Below, piece after piece: positions 8,651 to 13,038 of a stretch of 13,038 nucleotides of DNA (position 1 is the first letter of the stretch; every line of letters begins with the position of its first letter). The position numbers and the translations under genes are program-made. Source of the DNA: BMS3ABIN04 sp965554225 (GTDB lineage Bacteria; Bacteroidota; Ignavibacteria; Ignavibacteriales; Melioribacteraceae); contig CBEVZC010000086.1 of NCBI GenBank assembly GCA_965554225.1, positions 1 to 13,038 on the forward strand, given 5' to 3'. The notes below the pieces were generated by a model that worked only from the letters and a program-made list of their open reading frames with translations, was not told the DNA's origin and searched no databases.

Positions 8651-8805
8651 CGATGACTAAAATATATTTAAAATGTTCTAAATTTGCTCTATTCATAGTA
8701 AAAATGAATTTTGGCAAAACAAATGACTTTAATCACAATATAATTTAATTTATTATACTTATTTGGATATATAATTTAATTATAAAATAATGATTCGGTT
8801 CAATC
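8651..8805 (+). promoter_or_regulatory. AT-rich gap likely to carry the formyltransferase promoter
   Basis: This 155-base gap is the longest intergenic stretch between plus-strand genes and is strikingly AT-rich. A TATAAT lies at 8739-8744, and TTGGCA at 8711-8716 resembles a -35 element, but the 22-base spacing is too long for an ordinary sigma-70 promoter. I could not fit a clean Bacteroidota -33/-7 pair either. The larger gap suggests separate initiation for the formyltransferase; the exact site is not resolved. Confidence 0.3.
8738..8781. repeat. 13-base direct repeat, ATATAATTTAATT, copies 31 bases apart
   Basis: The 13-mer occurs at 8738-8750 and again at 8769-8781, upstream of the formyltransferase start at 8806. 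The start-to-start distance of 31 bases is close to three helical turns. Both copies are pure A/T in an A/T-rich gap, so chance is a serious alternative. If functional, they could be a pair of protein-binding sites or alternative -10 regions. Confidence 0.4.
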
Positions 8806-9678
8806 ATGAAAAATGTAGCAATCATTGGCAAAAACACATCTGCAGTTAAGTGTGCAGAAGCATTATTAAATAATAAAAATGCAAACATTGTATTAGTTTC
8901 TCCCAACAACTCAGATGACGGTGAAGATACCTGGCAATTATCTTTGAAAAAATTTGCGGAACGAAATAATTTACATACTAAATCATTTAAAAAGATTAAA
9001 AGTCCGGATTCAATTGAGTACCTGAAAAGTTTAAATCTAGATTTCATATTCTCAATACAATATGATCAGATAATTAATCAGAGTGTAATTGACACTGCTA
9101 AACACGGAGCGATAAATTTGCATTTCTCCCCTCTTCCGCGCTACAGAGGTGTTTCACCAATTGCTTTAGCCATGATGAACGGAGAAAGTACATACGGAGT
9201 AACTCTGCACTATATGGATCCGGGTGTAGATACCGGAGATATTATTGCACAAAAAATGTTCGATATATCACAGTTAAACAATGCACGTGAATTATATGAT
9301 ATAAGTACTGAGAATAGTATTGAATTGTTTAAAGAAAATATTGATTCAATTCTTAATCTTAAAAATAATAGAATTCTACAAGATAATACAAAAGCTCTTT
9401 ATTATTCAATGGGGACATTAAACTTTAAGGATAATAAAATAAAATGGAATAAAGATACACGTTCTTTAGTCAACTGGATTAAATCATTTATCTTTCCCCC
9501 TTTTCAATATCCGAAATTCACTTTAGATGATGCTGAATACAAAGTTATTTTTGCAAGTCCGGATTATCGAAAAAATAAGTTTGAAAAGCCCGGGACATTA
9601 ATTTTAAGAGATGGAAATAATTTCAAGTTTTCTACGCATGACTGTTACATAAACATAACTGCTAAAGAAACAGAATAA
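8806..9678 (+). CDS. Formyltransferase (Met-tRNA formyltransferase-like, probably acting on an amino sugar)
   Basis: The 290-residue protein carries the formyl-transfer core INLHFSPLPRYRGVSPI (residues 103-119) and YMDPGVDTGDII (136-147). N104, H106 and D142 match the catalytic Asn-His-Asp set of the Fmt/ArnA/PurN superfamily, and the 36-residue His-to-Asp spacing equals that in E. coli Fmt as I remember it. The enzyme would move a formyl group from N10-formyltetrahydrofolate to an amine in the cytoplasm. The C-terminal part (IKWNKDTRSLVNWIKSFIFPPFQYP, from about residue 214) resembles the second domain of Fmt and of sugar formyltransferases. Its place in a polysaccharide locus argues for a nucleotide-amino-sugar substrate rather than initiator tRNA, but housekeeping Fmt is not excluded. 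ATG 8806 is the first start after in-frame stops at 8788 and 8791; no Shine-Dalgarno is seen. No sugar aminotransferase gene is in the window. A strong terminator lies 35 bases after the stop. Confidence 0.85.
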   Translation: MKNVAIIGKNTSAVKCAEALLNNKNANIVLVSPNNSDDGEDTWQLSLKKFAERNNLHTKSFKKIKSPDSIEYLKSLNLDFIFSIQYDQIINQSVIDTAKHGAINLHFSPLPRYRGVSPIALAMMNGESTYGVTLHYMDPGVDTGDIIAQKMFDISQLNNARELYDISTENSIELFKENIDSILNLKNNRILQDNTKALYYSMGTLNFKDNKIKWNKDTRSLVNWIKSFIFPPFQYPKFTLDDAEYKVIFASPDYRKNKFEKPGTLILRDGNNFKFSTHDCYINITAKETE

Positions 9679-9713
9679 CCTAATAGTAATATATTTTGCT
9701 CCTTGTTTCACAA

Positions 9714-9748
9714 AAAAAGCCTAACTTCAATTTGAAATTAGGCTTTTT
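9714..9748. terminator. Bidirectional rho-independent terminator between convergent genes
   Basis: An 11-base-pair stem (9714-9724 with 9738-9748, core AAAAAGCCTAA/TTAGGCTTTTT) continues through one C-A mismatch into four further pairs (9726-9729 with 9733-9736) and closes on a three-base ATT loop. On the plus strand the stem ends in five T; on the minus strand it ends in a run of seven T (complement of 9712-9718). It lies 35 bases beyond the formyltransferase stop and 19 bases beyond the stop of the minus-strand gene, so it can end both transcripts. Confidence 0.88.
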
Positions 9749-9767
9749 GCTACTAATTATAAAAAAA

Positions 9768-10982
9768 TCATTTTGTTATTAGTTTGTATCTCCAAAGTTT
9801 TTTAATTTTATCAACAATACCCGCTTTCTCAAGAATACTAAGGATATTCTCGGTTAAACTTGTTGTCAGCTTGTCAAGTAATCCGGAAAACTTGGCTTTA
9901 AGACTGAACCCATATATTTTAAATGTTGCTTCCTCTAGTGAATCTGTACCAAACATTTTTTTATATGCGGCATCTCCGTAACCGTAATCGACATAATAGA
10001 TTTCTTGTTTCTCTAAATCTTTAAAAACTTCAAGTCTAAGGAATTCTCCGGGAGAATATCTCTTAAAATCATCATTATAAGCTGTTGCATATTGATAAAA
10101 TATATCCTTGTATTGTACACCTAAAATGTATGCTATTGGTTTGTCATTGTTCATCAGCAAATAGCCTCTAAAATATCCGAGCTCTGCAAAGGCAGTCAGC
10201 ATGTTTTTCCAGAAGTCATTGTTTTTTACTCCAACATCAAGTGCATATTGGTAACTTTTTTTACCAATCATATCGGCATTTATTAAAAACTGTTCAATCT
10301 GTTCAGATATATTTAAAGTAATAATATCTAATTCTTGATTAAAATATTCTTTTAACCGTCTGGCTTTTCTGCGAAACTTTGAAGCTGTTTTCGAACTGAA
10401 CAATTTTATTTTTTCACCTGTTGCGGGATCCTTAATTTTAGCGTACCAGGTAATTCCAAGTTTATAAACGGGATTTCTATCAAGGGAAAGTCCATTTTTT
10501 ATTTCTTTCCATAAGTTATTAGAAGAATACAAATGATCAATAAGCAAAAGCTCAGTATCTTTTTCTTTTAATAAAGTACTTAAATAATTATCTACTATAG
10601 CCTTTGATTTTTCCTTTCCATCAGTTAGAAGTCCGCCTATTTCTATCTCAAAACAATTTAAGAGAGGTGTATGTAATTCGAAATAACCTAATCTTAGCGG
10701 AATTTTTAACTTCTTAATCCAACCAATTACTATTGCAATCGGTTCTTCTTCCACCTTAAATAAAACGATATTAGGAATTGCCCTACCGGCTCTGCTATAA
10801 AACAAATGCTTATAGAAATCCGGATTGACATACATATTTCTTTCGCCGGATTTTTTAATCAGCGTAAACCACTCAGATTCTATTTTATCTATTTCTTCAA
10901 GCGCATTAATCTTAATAATGTTTACTTTATCCATATATATATATTCATTATTCTCAAAATCAGGACAACGTGCATTATTCAA
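9768..10982 (-). CDS. FemAB/GNAT-like acyltransferase, paralogue A
   Basis: The protein has 404 residues from TTG 10982, or 388 from the ATG at 10934-10932. I favour the ATG: the extra 16 residues (MNNARCPDFENNEYIY) have no counterpart at the matching distance in the paralogue upstream, and neither start has a good Shine-Dalgarno. A basic segment SKFRRKARRLKEYF (201-214) is followed by GKKSYQ (240-245), YFRG (270-273), YKDIFY (291-296) and YGYGDAAYKKMFGTDS (333-348), the organisation of CelD/FemAB-type GNAT proteins. There is no signal peptide or membrane segment. Such proteins transfer acyl or aminoacyl groups, here presumably to a sugar or lipid-linked glycan; the substrate is unknown. It lies immediately downstream of a collinear paralogue, with three bases (TTG start) or 51 bases (ATG start) between them, and ends at the shared terminator. 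Confidence 0.8.
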   Translation of the reverse strand: MNNARCPDFENNEYIYMDKVNIIKINALEEIDKIESEWFTLIKKSGERNMYVNPDFYKHLFYSRAGRAIPNIVLFKVEEEPIAIVIGWIKKLKIPLRLGYFELHTPLLNCFEIEIGGLLTDGKEKSKAIVDNYLSTLLKEKDTELLLIDHLYSSNNLWKEIKNGLSLDRNPVYKLGITWYAKIKDPATGEKIKLFSSKTASKFRRKARRLKEYFNQELDIITLNISEQIEQFLINADMIGKKSYQYALDVGVKNNDFWKNMLTAFAELGYFRGYLLMNNDKPIAYILGVQYKDIFYQYATAYNDDFKRYSPGEFLRLEVFKDLEKQEIYYVDYGYGDAAYKKMFGTDSLEEATFKIYGFSLKAKFSGLLDKLTTSLTENILSILEKAGIVDKIKKLWRYKLITK

Positions 10983-10985
10983 TCA

Positions 10986-12209
10986 TTAATTATTATTATT
11001 TTCCAAATGCATTCTCCACGATCTTTTAACTTTGTTCAACAAACCGAAATTATCCATAAGTTTTGAAAATCTTTCGGTAGTTTGAGTAGTAACTAAATCG
11101 ACCAATTTTGAATACTTAGCTCTTTTTGTTTTACCATATATTCTAAAAGTAGCTTCCTTGTGAGAATCAGTACCATAAAGTTGTTTAAAGTCTGCGTCGC
11201 CATAACCAAAGTGGAGATAGTTAAAATTATCGATTGTCATTTTTTCTATTAATCGGCGAACTAAATACCCTCCGGGTCCAATTTTACGATACTGCGGATC
11301 ATATGCCGTTGCGTAAAGATAAAAAATATCTTTATAGGCTAAACCAAATGCATACGCAATAGGATTATTTTGGGCGCATAATATAAAACCTCTAAAATAG
11401 TTTCCTTTGGAAAATGATTCTAATAACTGCTTCCATTGTGGATCGTTTTTTACATCGACCCCTATTGCATGCTGATAACTTTTTTTACCAATAAACGCTG
11501 CCTTAGCTAAAAATATCTTAGCTTCATTAACGGAAGTAAATTCTTTTAGCTTAACTTCCTCATTAAAGAATTTAAGCAATTTCTTATCTTTTCTACGGAA
11601 ATTTACTCGTGTTCTATGTTTATGTTTATCAATTACTTCACCTGTTTCGATATCTCTTAATTGATCAATCCATTCAATTCCTTCCCTGTAAATAGCTTTT
11701 TTATTTGAGTATAATCCTTTTGATACAACATCCCAAAAAGGATCAAGGGAAGAAAGATGATCTACTAGTAACAGATCAATTTGTTTGTTCTTAAGCAATG
11801 AATCCAGATATTCCGCTAATATATCATGAGATTCTTTGGCCCCATCAGTTATTAAACCGCCATTTTCTATATCTAAACATCTTAATGCCGGTGTTTTAAT
11901 ATTTAAGTATCCAAGCCAGCAAGGAACATTATATTTTAATCCAACCCCAACTAAAAGAGCAAGCGGTTTATTTCCTTTTTTAAATAAAACTATATGCGGA
12001 CTTGTATTTTTATGGCGGGATTCAAAGACATGGAAAAAGAAATCCGGGTCGACATAAATATTTGTCTTTTTACTGCTTTGAAGTAGCCGGGTCCAATCAT
12101 CTTTAAGCATTAAAGCTTCATCCAAAGTCTGAGCCGTAAAAACATCAATATGGTTCTCTGCCAAGGATTTAGGCTTAATTTCTTCCAAATTATTTGCGAG
12201 CACAAACAT
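10986..12209 (-). CDS. FemAB/GNAT-like acyltransferase, paralogue B
   Basis: This 407-residue protein aligns end to end with the following gene. Shared blocks are IYVDPDF (51-57), GGLITDG (117-123), LLLVDHL (146-152), GKKSYQ (241-246), PIAYAFG (283-289), YKDIFYLYATAY (292-303) and FGYGDADFKQLYGTDS (334-349). Across residues 241-359 the two align without gaps, and I count 57 identities in 119 positions. The basic stretch KHKHRTRVNFRRKDKKLLKF (195-214) corresponds to the Arg/Lys-rich segment ahead of the second GNAT-like domain in FemAB relatives. The start ATG at 12209 has GAGG at 12220-12217, seven bases upstream, one of the clearest ribosome binding sites in the window. No export signal is visible, so it is probably cytoplasmic, modifying nucleotide- or lipid-linked sugars. 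It follows the epimerase gene by 82 bases on the same strand. Substrate and donor are unknown. Confidence 0.8.
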   Translation of the reverse strand: MFVLANNLEEIKPKSLAENHIDVFTAQTLDEALMLKDDWTRLLQSSKKTNIYVDPDFFFHVFESRHKNTSPHIVLFKKGNKPLALLVGVGLKYNVPCWLGYLNIKTPALRCLDIENGGLITDGAKESHDILAEYLDSLLKNKQIDLLLVDHLSSLDPFWDVVSKGLYSNKKAIYREGIEWIDQLRDIETGEVIDKHKHRTRVNFRRKDKKLLKFFNEEVKLKEFTSVNEAKIFLAKAAFIGKKSYQHAIGVDVKNDPQWKQLLESFSKGNYFRGFILCAQNNPIAYAFGLAYKDIFYLYATAYDPQYRKIGPGGYLVRRLIEKMTIDNFNYLHFGYGDADFKQLYGTDSHKEATFRIYGKTKRAKYSKLVDLVTTQTTERFSKLMDNFGLLNKVKRSWRMHLENNNN

Positions 12210-12216
12210 AAAAAAA

Positions 12217-12220
12217 CCTC
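12217..12220 (-). promoter_or_regulatory. Ribosome binding site fixing the start of paralogue B
   Basis: The minus strand reads GAGG followed by seven T and then ATG at 12209, a normal Shine-Dalgarno spacing. This contrasts with several genes here that have only A-rich leaders. The rest of the 82-base gap (12210-12291) is AT-rich; I found no convincing terminator for the epimerase gene or promoter in it. Confidence 0.65.
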
Positions 12221-12291
12221 AATAAATTAGTCTAAAAGAAATCTCATGAGCCTCATTTAATTTATTTCAGTACAATTAAATTTATATATAA

Positions 12292-13038
12292 CTAATTGTT
12301 TTCCAGTTTATCGACTAGAATTTCCGTTATGCGCTCTGCAGCTTTCCCATCCCACATATCAGGGATACGGCCTTGTTTCTTATTGCCTTCAAGTACTAAA
12401 TTAGCAGCTAATTCGGCTTTAGTTAAATCTGTTCCCAGCAATTGATTTGTTCCAATCTCTACTGTTACTGGTCTTTCCGTAGAAGTTCTAAGCGTAATAC
12501 ACTGAACCCCGAGATAAGTAGACTCCTCTTGAATTCCACCGCTATCCGTTAATATAAGTTCAGCATTTTTAGTTAAAGATAGAAAATCAATATATCCAAT
12601 CGGATCAGTTAATATTAAATTTTTATTTTCCTCATCTAACAATCCATACTCATTTAAATTCTTAAGAGTACGCGGGTGAATTGGGAATAGTACTTTTCGC
12701 TTTTCAGATACTCTGCTTAGCATATTTATTAACTTGGTCAACTGTTCTTTAGAATCTACATTACTTGGACGATGCAATGTAACCAAAACATATTTTTCCG
12801 GCTCTAAGCCAAATTTATTCAGCATAGCACCATTGGTTTTATTCAGATAGTATGCTAAGCTGTCAATCATTACATTCCCAACAAAAAACACTTTGGAATC
12901 AGGCACTCCTTCATGCTTAAGATTTTCCATACCGCTTTTTTCAGTAACAAATAAATAATCTGAAATACTATCAGTTAAAACTCTATTTATTTCTTCCGGC
13001 ATCATTTTATCAAAACTTCTTAATCCTGCTTCCACATG
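12292..13038 (-). CDS. wecB: UDP-N-acetylglucosamine 2-epimerase (non-hydrolysing), N-terminal part outside the window
   Basis: The frame is open to the window edge, where the first visible residues are HVEAGLRS, a core WecB motif; the gene therefore begins outside, with roughly the first 90 residues missing. Counting that His as 1, the fragment shows PEEINRVLTD (14-23), GNVMIDSL (54-61), LVTLHRPSNVD (85-95), FPIHPRT (118-124) and LTDSGGIQEES (163-173), then TERPVTVEIGTNQL near the end. These are the substrate- and UDP-binding blocks of the GT-B-fold epimerase that interconverts UDP-GlcNAc and UDP-ManNAc in the cytoplasm. Related enzymes acting on diacetamido sugars (WbpI-like) share many of these motifs, so the exact sugar is not fixed. 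In this locus it would supply ManNAc-type precursors for the polysaccharide. The stop is TAG at 12294-12292; the downstream paralogous acyltransferases are on the same strand and probably in the same transcription unit. Confidence 0.9.
   Translation of the reverse strand, partial: HVEAGLRSFDKMMPEEINRVLTDSISDYLFVTEKSGMENLKHEGVPDSKVFFVGNVMIDSLAYYLNKTNGAMLNKFGLEPEKYVLVTLHRPSNVDSKEQLTKLINMLSRVSEKRKVLFPIHPRTLKNLNEYGLLDEENKNLILTDPIGYIDFLSLTKNAELILTDSGGIQEESTYLGVQCITLRTSTERPVTVEIGTNQLLGTDLTKAELAANLVLEGNKKQGRIPDMWDGKAAERITEILVDKLENN

Noticed and set aside
8745..9047. Minus-strand open frame of about 100 residues overlapping the formyltransferase start
   Set aside because: It runs antisense to a convincing catalytic gene, has no family signature and its end falls in the AT-rich gap; best explained as a chance frame.
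12240..12256. CTCATGAG palindrome and overlapping ATGAG/CTCAT repeat between epimerase and paralogue B
   Set aside because: The hairpin would have almost no loop and no T run, and an 8-base palindrome is expected by chance; not supported as a terminator or operator.
1..13038. CRISPR arrays, tRNA or rRNA genes, insertion sequences, attachment sites
   Set aside because: No regularly spaced repeats, transposase or integrase genes, terminal inverted repeats or structured RNA genes were seen on either strand.

Overview
The window is an AT-rich, gene-dense stretch of a bacterial surface-polysaccharide (exopolysaccharide, capsule or O-antigen) locus. Low GC, sparse and variable Shine-Dalgarno sequences, and the gene families present (DUF354, an EWWWHYD toroid-like protein, FemAB/GNAT proteins) point to a member of the Bacteroidota/Chlorobi/Ignavibacteria neighbourhood. 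That placement is inference from style and gene content; there is no rRNA or other marker gene here.

Left part, plus strand (1-9678): nine genes read rightward, mostly tightly packed. In order they are the C-terminal end of a membrane protein resembling a GT-C/family 39 glycosyltransferase (enters from outside the window); a DUF354 protein with a GT-B/UDP-GlcNAc-epimerase-like look; an uncharacterised helical, probably toroid protein overlapping it by 23 bases; a Wzx-type flippase; an O-antigen ligase/Wzy-type polymerase; a family 2 glycosyltransferase overlapping it by 11 bases; a NodB-type polysaccharide deacetylase 4 bases later; and a FemAB-type aminoacyl/acyltransferase 15 bases after that. 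After a 155-base AT-rich gap comes a formyltransferase with an intact Asn-His-Asp catalytic set. A strong bidirectional hairpin terminator (9714-9748) closes this side.

Right part, minus strand (9768-13038): three convergent genes. Reading leftward from the right edge they are a truncated wecB-type UDP-GlcNAc 2-epimerase and two tandem paralogous FemAB/GNAT-like proteins. These meet the plus-strand genes at the shared terminator.

Working model (inference): the epimerase supplies UDP-ManNAc, glycosyltransferases build a lipid-linked repeat unit, the flippase exports it and the Wzy/ligase polymerises or attaches it. The deacetylase, three FemAB/GNAT-type transferases and the formyltransferase would tailor amino groups on the sugars. 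No initiating phosphoglycosyltransferase, Wza/Wzc export machinery, sugar aminotransferase, tRNA, CRISPR or insertion sequence is visible, so the locus must continue outside the window. I see no wholly new system. The most interesting elements are the amino-group tailoring cassette, the tandem acyltransferase paralogues and the coupled DUF354/toroid pair of unknown function.
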